Shown one piece after another: positions 18,101 to 24,560 of a DNA stretch of 39,169 nucleotides. Source of the DNA: an uncultured Hyphomicrobium sp. (GTDB taxonomy: Bacteria > Pseudomonadota > Alphaproteobacteria > Rhizobiales > Hyphomicrobiaceae); NCBI RefSeq assembly GCF_902826555.1, contig NZ_CADEFI010000015.1, positions 40,677-79,845 on the forward strand, written 5' to 3'. The notes beneath the pieces are model-generated. The model saw only the letters and a program-made list of their open reading frames with translations. It did no database searches and had not been told where the DNA came from. Both the position numbers and the translations under genes were made by a program. Numbering within the stretch: position 1 is the stretch's first letter; each line of letters opens with the position of its first letter.

Positions 18101-20146
18101 GACCTGGCGGTTGTGCTCCGAATGGAAGACGTGATGGACGGCGGTGAGACCGATGTTCTCGTTACCGCGGCCGTCACCCGTGATGTAGTGCTTATCGAGC
18201 AGCTCGTTGTCGTAGTAGCCGGTGTTGATCTGGACGTTGTCGATCAGGATCTGACCGCCGCCGCCGCCGGAGTTCGCGATCTCGATGCGGAGCAGCTCGC
18301 CGGCGAACTCGGCGGGGATCGTGCCCGTCGAAATCGTTACCGGTGCCCAGGTTCCGTTGGCCGGCGTCGGGAGCGTCACGGTGGCAACGACGTCGCCATC
18401 GGCGGTCAAGAGGCGAACGGTTCCGCCGCCGAAGGCCTGTTCGCTCCGGTCGCCGACGTTCAGGCTAAAGCGGTAAACTTGGCCTTCGACCAACGTCACG
18501 CCGGTATCGCGGGAGAGCGTCGCGCCGGGGTTGAGCCAGGCGACCTTGGCGCCGGAATGGCCGGCGGAGGCGATGACAGCTGCCGTCGGCTGATAGAGGC
18601 CGCCGGTGCCGGAGACGATCCAACCCGTCGGGCTGGTCAAAGTGTAGTTGCCCAGCGGGTCTTCGATGACGCCCGGCGAGCCGGCCGTCAGGGAGTCGGT
18701 CTCGAAGCTGGCATTCGAGAGCTGCGTTACGGTCGCGAGGCCGACACCGGCGTCCGGATCGGCGATTTGTCCGGCGTTGGGCACCGCGTTGTGGGCGATG
18801 TCGTCGAGGAAGGCATGACCCGTTCCGACCTTGCCATCGGCGGTCCGCACCGGCGTGGCGAGGTTGCCGGTCACCGTCGTGACCGCGCCGCCAGGGTCGA
18901 TCGAGGTGACGAGCTGCGGGAAGCCGGTCACGGGATCCGGAATGAAGTTTCCGTAGGGATCCATGACGATTTCGGGGACATTGTGGATATCGAAGTCATT
19001 GAGCTCGATACCGAGAACGTTCAGGGCCTGGGCCTTGACGTCTGCCCACGTCGCTAGTCCGCCGCCGGATTCGTCGCTTCCATTGAGGAGGCGGCCGGTC
19101 GCGACCGGCTTGCCGTCACGCAGCTCATACTCGCGCAGGAAGAACTGATGCGAGGCGTTCGAGGTATAGGTCTGGTTCTGGTCGACGAACGGCGTGACTT
19201 TGTTGGTCGTATTGCCGTTTGCATCGACGGTGGCGCGCGTGATCGCCATGAAGTTGGTGCTGCTGCCCGGCACGTAGAGTGGATCGTCCGGCTGCAGCGG
19301 GATGTAGACCGTGCCGAATCCGCCTTTGCCCACGAGATCGAGACCGTGGTCGAAGAACTGGCCGAAGAAGGTCATCCAGCCGTTGAATGGGGCTGAGAGC
19401 CCGGCGTCGGGCGCGACGTTCTCCACAATGAGCGTCGTCTTCAGGATGTCGCCGGTCGCGCTGGCGTGCTGAAGCAGGCCGAAGCCGTCGAGAGCGGTGG
19501 CGAGCGCGCTTTCCGCGGTCGTGATGTCGCCTGCGATGCCGGATGCGCGTGCATCCTTGACGTTGTCGACAAGGATCTTGATCGATTCCGCAGCCGCGAG
19601 CGGGTTGGCCACTCCTGCTACCTGCAACGCCTTGAATACGATTGCCGGGTTGTTCGGCGTCTGGTCGACGATGAGGTTCGAGATGATGCGAGGATCGGCG
19701 TCGACCACGTCGCCCGGCTGAATGGCGCGGGAGTCGGAGCTCGTGTTGGCGAGGTGGAGAGCGTAGTCGTTGTTGTTAAGGAAGTTGCCACCCGGACCGG
19801 GGAGGTAGCCAAGGGGCACTCCGGTTCCTGGGCCATTTACGCCCGGAATGGACAAGAGCGTGCCGGGCGGGGGACCGACGAGGATGGGAGGACCGAACGC
19901 CATCCCATCGTCGCCCTCATTGACGTAGTTCGGCGGGACGGCGTTCGGGAACGGCTGGTCGGCCGCGCCGTAGTTATCCTGACCAGGGAAGAGGTTGTTG
20001 TTGGACCCGTCGACGCGCCTCAGCCCCCAAGGCAACTCGGTGTTGGGGATGTAAGTCCCGAGGAGCGGCTCTCCTCGTGCATCGGCCTCTGCAATCTTGA
20101 TCTGAGCGAGGATGAAATCCAGGTCACTTCTGATCATTGTTACCAT
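12191..20146 (-). CDS. mopA: MopA-like animal-type haem peroxidase with RTX repeats
   Basis: This 2651-residue protein is a probable extracellular haem peroxidase of the MopA type, the family linked to Mn(II) oxidation in Aurantimonas and Erythrobacter. Myeloperoxidase-like active-site motifs are visible: distal His267 in FFDHG, catalytic R660 with E663 in GDGRGNE, EHNR ending at 680, and proximal His807 in YRFGH. A lectin-like jelly-roll module (about 480-645) is inserted between the distal His and catalytic Arg. After the peroxidase domain (to about 1150) come RTX block 1 (about 1150-1440), an Ig-like module (about 1640-1750), two RTX-plus-beta modules (about 1755-2020), further RTX, a poly-Asp linker (about 2293-2360) and a C-terminal RTX block with a type I secretion tail. 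There is no N-terminal signal, as expected for type I export. The ATG at 20146 has a GAGGAG ribosome site; the next ATG is 9 bp on. Mn(II) as substrate is inferred. Confidence 0.92.
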   Translation of the reverse strand: MVTMIRSDLDFILAQIKIAEADARGEPLLGTYIPNTELPWGLRRVDGSNNNLFPGQDNYGAADQPFPNAVPPNYVNEGDDGMAFGPPILVGPPPGTLLSIPGVNGPGTGVPLGYLPGPGGNFLNNNDYALHLANTSSDSRAIQPGDVVDADPRIISNLIVDQTPNNPAIVFKALQVAGVANPLAAAESIKILVDNVKDARASGIAGDITTAESALATALDGFGLLQHASATGDILKTTLIVENVAPDAGLSAPFNGWMTFFGQFFDHGLDLVGKGGFGTVYIPLQPDDPLYVPGSSTNFMAITRATVDANGNTTNKVTPFVDQNQTYTSNASHQFFLREYELRDGKPVATGRLLNGSDESGGGLATWADVKAQALNVLGIELNDFDIHNVPEIVMDPYGNFIPDPVTGFPQLVTSIDPGGAVTTVTGNLATPVRTADGKVGTGHAFLDDIAHNAVPNAGQIADPDAGVGLATVTQLSNASFETDSLTAGSPGVIEDPLGNYTLTSPTGWIVSGTGGLYQPTAAVIASAGHSGAKVAWLNPGATLSRDTGVTLVEGQVYRFSLNVGDRSEQAFGGGTVRLLTADGDVVATVTLPTPANGTWAPVTISTGTIPAEFAGELLRIEIANSGGGGGQILIDNVQINTGYYDNELLDKHYITGDGRGNENIGLTAVHHVFHSEHNRQVDLIKNLVLSEAQAAAAVVAAATPAELADGRLAADATNKLEFLNEWLDVDLTAATLGAATVGNVVWDGERLFQAAKVPTEMQYQHLVFEEFARTVQPFVNVFNDYNGQLDSAILSEFAHTVYRFGHSMLTETVDRLDEDNNVVGSGGATGPDAEQIGLIEAFLNPIEFANSGVDAEAAAGAIARGMTRVVGNEIDEFVTEALRNNLVGLPLDLAAINIARGRETGVPKLNAARTEFYQGSGDSQVRPYVSWVDFAANLKNPASIVNFIAAYGTHSSLLPASPDDPDLTVEQRRDAAWNLVFGTPGETLAERQDRLDFLNARNAYAGGSLGGLNDVDFWIGGLAEEQMAFGGMLGTTFNFVFEVQLENLQNGDRFYYLSRLANLNLTAQLENNKFAELIARNTNATHLPGNVFKAMDYQLEVDQTKQFNHGLGSADPDASELDPFLGAINGGLKVSRETTPDGYSLLKFIGGEHVVLGGTEGNDWLIGDEGDDTLWGDGGDDRLEGGIGNDFIFGGDGDDIITDQFGDDEIRAGAGDDVVTAGQGINLIITDTGRDFVWAGDDLDEILLGQGDDFGAGGADEDTLIGGEGNDWLESGLDNGLMLGDNGDLIQGLPIKRSVDSPVIGHDVLVSTGGNADFDAEQGDDIMVGGYGTDRFFGQFGFDWATYKNDAYGIEADMNLRLFAPPSTPASPGAILDRYAQMEALSGSREADILRGDDQDDLGAGGAVAANNEAALDHALKDWNVSLFRGLDAWLGPINEAGDNRFSAGNILLGGSGSDIIEGRGGNDLIDGNLWLNVRIEVRALDISGNVTDTVLESVDGMAALHERMFSGEIKVKQLHIVREIVDWQQGPNGETIVNGPSNQSDIDNVDIAQFSAEMSQYEIEGYDQSADPLTERAEDLDGDGFITVTHLSVDPDGTVVTGEFGIDGQDRLKNIERLMFADGTIKIANHDNSIATGAPTLSVVGPGNVLTPVGTDTIVEVGTVLRASSLGISDADGISTEIVFYWQVELEPGTGVFENIQNVVADEFAPVTGTQFTLTDAEAGLRVKVVARFKDGDGVQETVTSAPTNAVGGTAIPEDGAILGTPGDDVIFGTPLADDIFGLGGNDVLIGRAGDDLLDGGTGTDTAIFIGNVGEFTFERTPEGGIEIIRTATGEEDEIVGIETVIFVASEADINPTTGAVTNPLAVFTIAEVTLFADGLANPPNDGATNGDDILVDVANNVFIIDGLGGNDQIFGLDGQDQLNGGAGDDQLFGGNGADILNGGPGNDIIDGGNGNDRADFVGAIGNFTFEISERGNLLVIDGTTGDEDELINVETLRFTGTPTFTLAQAEAAAGLIVAPAAGATVNGTAADEAIRGLGGNETLNGAGGDDILIGLGGADTLNGGAGRDALTGGTGNDTINGGADDDTIFWYTGDGRDTINGGAGNDTLEINGQSDIAEVFTIYTAAEAAAIGLNTGGAEIVVTRTIGNAAPVNADRIALVDNVEEIAINGRQLRANSDGTIELGDTIRVIGDFTTTSLALNTITIEGTRGGDVIDISSLTSAHRIVFKSKGGNDVLIGTLRPQDVIQLAAGQLLASYTTTTNDDGTKTLSNGKNSITFSSTGTPVIQEAPTSPSGNDDEDDDDHDDDDDTGSDDDDQDDDDNSGGDSDDDDNDSDDDEDDDSSCDSDDDDDNPQTPTTGNPALPFVVYLGTSANDTYAGGVNNDTLSGGAGDDTLFGLDGDDNLAGGDGDDTLVGGNGNDILIGNAGKDTIFGGTGDDTVLAGSGDDTIYADAGNDLIWGHEGRDVINAGDGNDTIFASVGDGNDAIHGGAGTDTLNLEALSQGVTVDLASGTATGAQSGTDTLTGIENVVGGGGNDTIIAGAGVNVLDGGGGNDTFVFTSVANADGDEIVGFQQGDQIDLRPLFQSLNLPTGDDFSFTNAAFNQAGQVRLHVVDGDTIVEGNTDGQTDVDFAITVVGRVLTTNDFVT
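13072..13270 (-). repeat. Low-complexity GAC/GAT tract encoding a poly-acidic linker
   Basis: About 65 codons of the peroxidase gene are mostly GAC, GAT and GAG, giving a nearly continuous run of Asp with Ser, Gly and a single Cys (SSCDS). The DNA is a degenerate trinucleotide repeat and prone to slippage. At the protein level it is a flexible, strongly acidic linker before the last RTX block. Confidence 0.85.
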
Positions 20147-20212
20147 GACGCCACTCCTCGCTATGACTCGAATTGTTTCGCTATTTATTGACTTCTTTTT
20201 TCCACATTTGAC

Positions 20213-20234
20213 CGCGCGCGAGATTTAGCGCGCG
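20213..20234. promoter_or_regulatory. GC-rich inverted repeat upstream of the peroxidase gene
   Basis: CGCGCGC and GCGCGCG pair around an 8-nt loop, followed on the plus strand by TTTT. It lies 67 bp upstream of the peroxidase ATG. In the plus direction it looks like an intrinsic terminator but no plus-strand gene ends here. In the minus direction it would be a 5' leader hairpin or an operator. Confidence 0.4.
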
Positions 20235-20800
20235 TTTTCGTCAGTGTTTTCTCGTAGAAAATACGCTTTGGTCGCTCGTAAATTTACCGCTGGGCCTTTG
20301 AGGTATCGGCCGGCACGCGGCGTCCATGCTCCGTTTCAACGCGTGCATGACCGCCAAGGCGCGCAAGTCTCGCGAGCGCGCGATGGACACCGAGGTGCAT
20401 TGGAGTTTTTGCGGGCGAACCGGAAGATTCATTTCGCGGCGCAGCAATCTTTTGAGCGCTACGAGGTCTCCGGCCAGGAAAAGGATGTGGGCTTTGCTTT
20501 CGCTTCTCTGCTCGACCACGCCCATCGGGTGGGGAAATTTTTCGTCTCTCGTGGGAGTCTTCGAGACGCCGTTGGCAGTCGAATGCGGGCGGTAAGCAAA
20601 CCTCAACGCGGCCAGACGGCGTGAGATCTTCCATATTTGGGAACGCGAACGCATTTACCATGCTCCGACAAAGGCGGAGTGATGCGTCCGGGTGCCGTTT
20701 CAAACCTTGAGAAACTCCGTGCTCGGCGCTAATCCTAATGATCTGTAGAAGTCTGATCGAGCGGACCGGAAATTCCCCAATATTCCTTCCCTAGGCGCAA

Positions 20801-20810
20801 CACTTAAGTG
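20801..20810. promoter_or_regulatory. Perfect 10-bp palindrome before the histidine kinase
   Basis: CACTTAAGTG lies 11 bp before the kinase ATG, where a ribosome site would be expected but is not seen. It could be an autoregulatory operator. A 10-bp palindrome can also occur by chance. Confidence 0.3.
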
Positions 20811-20821
20811 ATTTTTATCCA

Positions 20822-22318
20822 ATGAGTGAGCAAACGGCAGGGTACGGGGTCCGACCATCTCGGGGGTCTGGCGTCGAATGGCTGATCGGACTTTGGTCCC
20901 GGAATTCTCCGACCAAGGTCCTGCAATGGCTCGGGTCCAAGTGGAAGGACTGGACGCTTTCGACGCGCTTCCTGATCGCATCGACCATCGTTATTTGCAC
21001 GACGATGATTTGCGTGGGCGGATGGATTGATAGCCGCATAAAGAAGAGTGTCGTGCAAAATGCTGCGGCTGCGTCCGCGCGCTATATGGAAGCCCTCATC
21101 GGGCCGGCCGTCCAAGAGATGGCTCAGCGCACGACGCTCACGCCGCGGGCAAAACTGGTCATCTCCGATCTCATCGAGGATACGTCGCTCGGGCGGAGCA
21201 TTCTCGAAATCAAGATCTGGCGCTCGGATGGCACCATCGCCTTTTCGTCGGACGGACGGCACGTCGGCGAGAAGCCGCCCATGACGACTGAGCTCGCGGG
21301 CGCGCTTTCAGGGCGCGTGATGGCGGACTTCGACGACAAGACGGATATTGAATCCGTCGACGAGCGCCTCTACGGCAAGCCTATCTTCGAGGTCTATGCG
21401 CCACTTTACGAGCGCAACACCGACCGTATCGTGGCGATATCGGAGTTCTACGAGGACGCGACGGAGCTGATCCGCGACTTTACGATTGCGCGCCAGCAAA
21501 GCTGGCTCGTCGTTGGAGCCCTCACCTTCGGCATGCTGGCGCTGCTGTTCGGGATCGTTCATCGCGGAAGCCTGCTTATTCTTACGCAGAAGGGCGCGCT
21601 CGAAACCCAGATCAACGAGCTCGCGCTGCTGTTGAAGCAGAACGAGGATCTCCGGGCTCGCGTCACCAGTGCGAATTCGAGCAGTGCAAAGGTGTCGGAT
21701 CAAGTCCTGAGCCGCGTGGGCGCCGATCTGCACGATGGCCCGGCACAACTGCTCAGCTTCGCGCTTCTTCGTCTGCACGAGGTTTCAGCCGGTCTTCCGG
21801 CCGATATCGTGGCCCGCAGGGCGGATGCCATCGACGCGGTGACGCGCGCCACTCAGGATGCCCTGAAGGAAATAAGAAATATTTCCGCTGGCGTGTCGGT
21901 TCCCGAGGTCGACCGATTGCCAGCGGCGGCCGTGCTTCGCATGGCCATCGATCAGCACGAACGACGCACGGGTACGGTGGTCCGCGAGGACATCGGCGAT
22001 TTGCCGTGCGATCTGTCGTCGGCGCTCAAAATCTGTGCCTTCCGCCTGGTCCAGGAGGGGCTCAACAATGCCTTCCGTCACGCGTCGGGGCTGGGACAAA
22101 CCGTTCGCGCGGTGAAGCAAGGTCCGGTCGTGATCGTCGAGGTCTCGGACCGGGGACAGGGCTTTGTGCAAGACGGCCAGTCGACTGGCAACGGCACGCT
22201 CGGCCTGTGTGGACTTCGCCATCGTATCGAAGCACTTGGAGGAAGTTTCAGTGTGACCAGTGTCGCCGGCTCGGGCACGATCTTAACCGCGATGCTTCCC
22301 TGTTCGATCGAAACATGA
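20822..22318 (+). CDS. NarL-family sensor histidine kinase with periplasmic sensor domain
   Basis: This 498-residue membrane kinase has two membrane helices (about 51-68 and 228-246) flanking a periplasmic region of some 155 residues. That region has a Cache/PAS-like look (LEIKIWRSDGTIAFSS, then VYAPLYER). The cytoplasmic part has a HisKA_3 dimerisation domain with phospho-acceptor H304 in ADLHDGPAQLL. A HATPase_c domain follows with the N box EGLNNAFRHA, then DRGQGF and GLCGLRHRIEALGG. Its stop overlaps the start of the response regulator (ATGA), so the two are cotranscribed and cognate. It is divergent from the peroxidase operon, which suggests it controls that operon. The ligand is unknown. 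No clear ribosome site precedes the ATG. Confidence 0.93.
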   Translation: MSEQTAGYGVRPSRGSGVEWLIGLWSRNSPTKVLQWLGSKWKDWTLSTRFLIASTIVICTTMICVGGWIDSRIKKSVVQNAAAASARYMEALIGPAVQEMAQRTTLTPRAKLVISDLIEDTSLGRSILEIKIWRSDGTIAFSSDGRHVGEKPPMTTELAGALSGRVMADFDDKTDIESVDERLYGKPIFEVYAPLYERNTDRIVAISEFYEDATELIRDFTIARQQSWLVVGALTFGMLALLFGIVHRGSLLILTQKGALETQINELALLLKQNEDLRARVTSANSSSAKVSDQVLSRVGADLHDGPAQLLSFALLRLHEVSAGLPADIVARRADAIDAVTRATQDALKEIRNISAGVSVPEVDRLPAAAVLRMAIDQHERRTGTVVREDIGDLPCDLSSALKICAFRLVQEGLNNAFRHASGLGQTVRAVKQGPVVIVEVSDRGQGFVQDGQSTGNGTLGLCGLRHRIEALGGSFSVTSVAGSGTILTAMLPCSIET

Positions 22319-22968
22319 TGACAAAGCTCAGAATTGCAGTCGTTGACGACCATCCGCTCATGCGCGCCGGCGTGCAGCATACGCTGTCGCTGGAGGAAGA
22401 CTTCGAGGTCGTCGGGCTCGGCGGCTGCGCGGACGATGCGATCGAGATCGCGCGGTCGCAGTCTCCCGGGCTCATGCTTCTCGATGTGAACATGCCGGGC
22501 GGCGGTCTCAATGCGGCCAAGGAGATCGGAACGGCCTGCCCTTCGGTGCGGCTTCTGTTTCTGACGGTGTCGGAGCGCATGGAAGATGTTACGGCCGCAC
22601 TCGAGGCGGGCGTCCGCGGTTACGTTTTGAAGGGCATCGGTGGTCCCGATCTTGTCCGCACCATCCGGTCCGTGGCGTCCGGCGAGACCTACATCACGCC
22701 CGATTTCGCCGCGCGCCTCCTGGCGGCGCCGGCGACGCGGTCGAAGGAGCGGGACGAGCGCGCGCCTCTCGAAGCCCTGACGATCCGCGAGGAGCAGATC
22801 CTGCGCGAAGTCTCGCTTGGTCTGACCAACAAGGAGATCGCGAGGAAGCTCGATCTCAGCGAGAAAACCATCAAGCACTATATGAGCGGCGTTCTGCACA
22901 AGCTCAGCGCACGCAACCGTGTCGAGGCGATCGTCGCCTCCCGGCGTTTGAAGGATTCCGACAGCTAG
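22315..22968 (+). CDS. NarL/FixJ-family response regulator
   Basis: This 217-residue regulator has a receiver domain with acidic pocket D11/D12, phospho-acceptor D57 in LLDVNMPGG and the switch Lys in YVLKG. A LuxR-type helix-turn-helix (LTIREEQILREVSLGLTNKEIA, about 153-174, continuing to about 200) follows. It is activated by phosphate from the preceding kinase and binds DNA as a dimer. Its ATG overlaps the kinase stop codon; a second ATG immediately follows, so the true start may be 22318. The likely targets are the divergent peroxidase/type I operon and perhaps its own promoter, but no binding site can be assigned. Confidence 0.95.
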   Translation: MMTKLRIAVVDDHPLMRAGVQHTLSLEEDFEVVGLGGCADDAIEIARSQSPGLMLLDVNMPGGGLNAAKEIGTACPSVRLLFLTVSERMEDVTAALEAGVRGYVLKGIGGPDLVRTIRSVASGETYITPDFAARLLAAPATRSKERDERAPLEALTIREEQILREVSLGLTNKEIARKLDLSEKTIKHYMSGVLHKLSARNRVEAIVASRRLKDSDS

Positions 22969-23018
22969 CGGACGTGTCTGCTCACGTCGTCGCCCTAGAT
23001 TGCGCGAGCAGACGGTGA

Positions 23019-23036
23019 AAGCCGCTGCGGCGGCTT
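23019..23036. terminator. Possible terminator hairpin after the response regulator
   Basis: AAGCCGC and GCGGCTT form a perfect 7-bp stem with a 4-nt loop, 51 bp after the regulator stop. No T-run follows, so it may be a rho-assisted end or simply a hairpin. Confidence 0.35.
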
Positions 23037-23062
23037 GGGCCGCGATCCTGCAAGCGTGTCTC

Positions 23063-23278
23063 TCACATCGAGTTCAGCCGGCTTATCCCGATCCAGGATT
23101 TGTCCTGCAAACTGACAGACAATGCGCATCCGCATCCCGGCCAGGGTTTCGCCGATGACATCGGCGTGATGCATCGCTCGATCTCGATGCGATCGCCAAC
23201 TTTGAGCTTCTTGGCTTCCTCTTCAAGGAATTCGAAGCGCTCATTCGCAGTGAAGCCGAAATTTGGTTTGTCTGACAT
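23063..23278 (-). CDS. Small hypothetical protein
   Basis: This 71-residue open frame begins MSDKPNFGFTANERFEFLEEEAKKL and continues with KVGDRIEIERC, a composition typical of a real soluble protein rather than a shadow. It has four cysteines, two of them in a PGCGC stretch. No strong ribosome site precedes the ATG. It converges on the response regulator gene. No family recognised; it could be a small regulator or a chance frame. Confidence 0.5.
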   Translation of the reverse strand: MSDKPNFGFTANERFEFLEEEAKKLKVGDRIEIERCITPMSSAKPWPGCGCALSVSLQDKSWIGISRLNSM

Positions 23279-23436
23279 GCAGCCGAGATAGGCGAAGTCG
23301 AGGCGCTCAACAGTGCCCCTACGCCGGGACCCGAGCGGGACCCCAAGTCGGGGAGAATGTGCTAAGTGGCGCGCCGGGGAAAGTGAAGATGAGAACTTTG
23401 AGCTGCGTGTTTCGCTTTGAGTAGGAGAGGTAGCGT

Positions 23437-23664
23437 ATGAACCCCCATCGGCCGGATGTAGACGATATCGAGGAAACGGAAGATGCTATTCTCCAACGCT
23501 ACCAATTGAGGCGCGTTAAAGAGTTCCTGCTGCTTAACGGTGGCGGACAGGACTTGGTCGAATGCATCGATATTGCCATCGAAGACATTGAGCGTTGGAT
23601 TAACCCTACTATCGAGATGGCGCTCGGGCCGGCGTTGGAACATCTCGGAAGGCCGCAATCCTGA
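23437..23664 (+). CDS. Small acidic hypothetical protein
   Basis: This 75-residue protein is rich in Asp, Glu, Ile and Leu and looks fully helical (DIEETEDAILQRYQLRRVKEF, then DIAIEDIERWI). A good ribosome site (AGGAGAGG) precedes the ATG, which decides it against the overlapping minus-strand frame at 23362-23667. It shows neither a signal peptide nor a known domain. It may be a small regulatory or accessory protein at the left border of the defence island. Function unknown. Confidence 0.6.
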   Translation: MNPHRPDVDDIEETEDAILQRYQLRRVKEFLLLNGGGQDLVECIDIAIEDIERWINPTIEMALGPALEHLGRPQS

Positions 23665-23894
23665 CACTCAACGTCTTCTTTGCCGAGAAGGCGGAAGTTG
23701 TTGCCCTATAAGGGCGGTGGCTACCGTGCAGCACAATCCACGTCGCCAGTGCGTCGGTTAGCGGACAACAACTTTCTGTTGGCCGGAAGCGGGCGGTCTT
23801 GCTTCGGGACGCACAATTTAATGCTGCCTTGCCTGGGTTTTTGACTCGCTATTGCGAAGCGCGATGGGAATGGAATATGCAAAGGCGAGCAACG
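23665..23894. other. Gene-free spacer
   Basis: No frame here has protein-like composition. The stretch separates the small acidic gene from the 3' end of the CBASS operon. I see neither an attachment site nor a tRNA that would mark the island edge. Confidence 0.5.
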
Positions 23895-24560
23895 TCACGC
23901 GGCGTCGGGTTTCTGCTCCAGACCTTTGAGAATGCTTTCGACCGCGTGCATGAGATACCCGCGCGGCGCTCGTCGAAGCATCTCGATCCCTTCGCGGTGA
24001 CATCTCCGGATAATCTCTCCGCTTCCACAGGGGCAGGGCCAATGGCCGCGCACCTTTCCACCCATCATGTTGAGCAGAAACCTGCCGAGCTTTAGCCCGT
24101 CGCCGGTACCAACCAACTCTTCCAGATGCTCGACGATGCCGTCGGGACCGTGCGGGTAGTCATCGTATGGCCACGGCTCTCCCTTTTCGACGAGGCTGTT
24201 GCCGATCAGGAAATTGCGGATGGGGATGTCGAGCATCCGATCCAGACCGAAGTCACCGTCCAGCGCGAGCCAAAGCGACAGCGGCGTGCCAAGACATAAA
24301 GAGCCATCCGGGTACACATGCCGGTCAAGTTCTCGCGGAATCCGGCCTTCGGTCTCCCAGACCGAGGGCGCCGATGCGGGATAGTTGGAAGGCAAACCGA
24401 CCTCGATCCCATAGATATCGCCCGGCACGGCCTCGAAGCCGCCGCGCACACGGCACACCCCATCCACGACAAATGCATGCAACGTCGGATACCGGGCCCG
24501 TAGCATGGCTTCGAGCGCGGGCAGGGCATCGGCATCGCGCTCAAACCACGCATCGCTCAT
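23895..24560 (-). CDS. CBASS E2-like ubiquitin-conjugation-fold protein with SEC-C motif
   Basis: This 221-residue protein has the prokaryotic E2 fold signature. The segment SNYPASAPSVWE is followed by HVYPDGSLCLG, in which C89 is the expected catalytic cysteine. Near the C-terminus is a SEC-C-like zinc motif (C176, C178, C187, H188 in CPCGSGEIIRRCH). Stand-alone E2-like proteins without an E1 domain occur in short type II CBASS, where they act on the CD-NTase partner to prime it. Its ATG abuts the CD-NTase stop with no gap, so it is the third gene of the operon. No JAB peptidase (Cap3) or E1 is present. Confidence 0.85.
   Translation of the reverse strand: MSDAWFERDADALPALEAMLRARYPTLHAFVVDGVCRVRGGFEAVPGDIYGIEVGLPSNYPASAPSVWETEGRIPRELDRHVYPDGSLCLGTPLSLWLALDGDFGLDRMLDIPIRNFLIGNSLVEKGEPWPYDDYPHGPDGIVEHLEELVGTGDGLKLGRFLLNMMGGKVRGHWPCPCGSGEIIRRCHREGIEMLRRAPRGYLMHAVESILKGLEQKPDAA

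Larger units (their letters stand above)
20147..20821. other. Divergent intergenic region, peroxidase operon / histidine kinase
   Basis: These 675 bp separate the peroxidase start (minus) from the kinase start (plus). Short open frames of 60-140 codons exist on both strands (for instance 20241-20654 minus and 20244-20624 plus). They overlap each other and have no recognisable domain or convincing ribosome site, so I call none. The stretch must hold both divergent promoters. It contains one GC-rich hairpin and one 10-bp palindrome, listed separately. Confidence 0.6.

Noticed and set aside
20241-20703. Four overlapping frames of 89-139 codons upstream of the histidine kinase.
   Set aside because: They overlap on both strands, show no recognisable domain, and no single one is better supported. 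One may be real, but I cannot choose.
23362-23667. A 101-codon minus-strand frame.
   Set aside because: It overlaps the 75-codon plus-strand gene, which has a much better ribosome site and more protein-like sequence.
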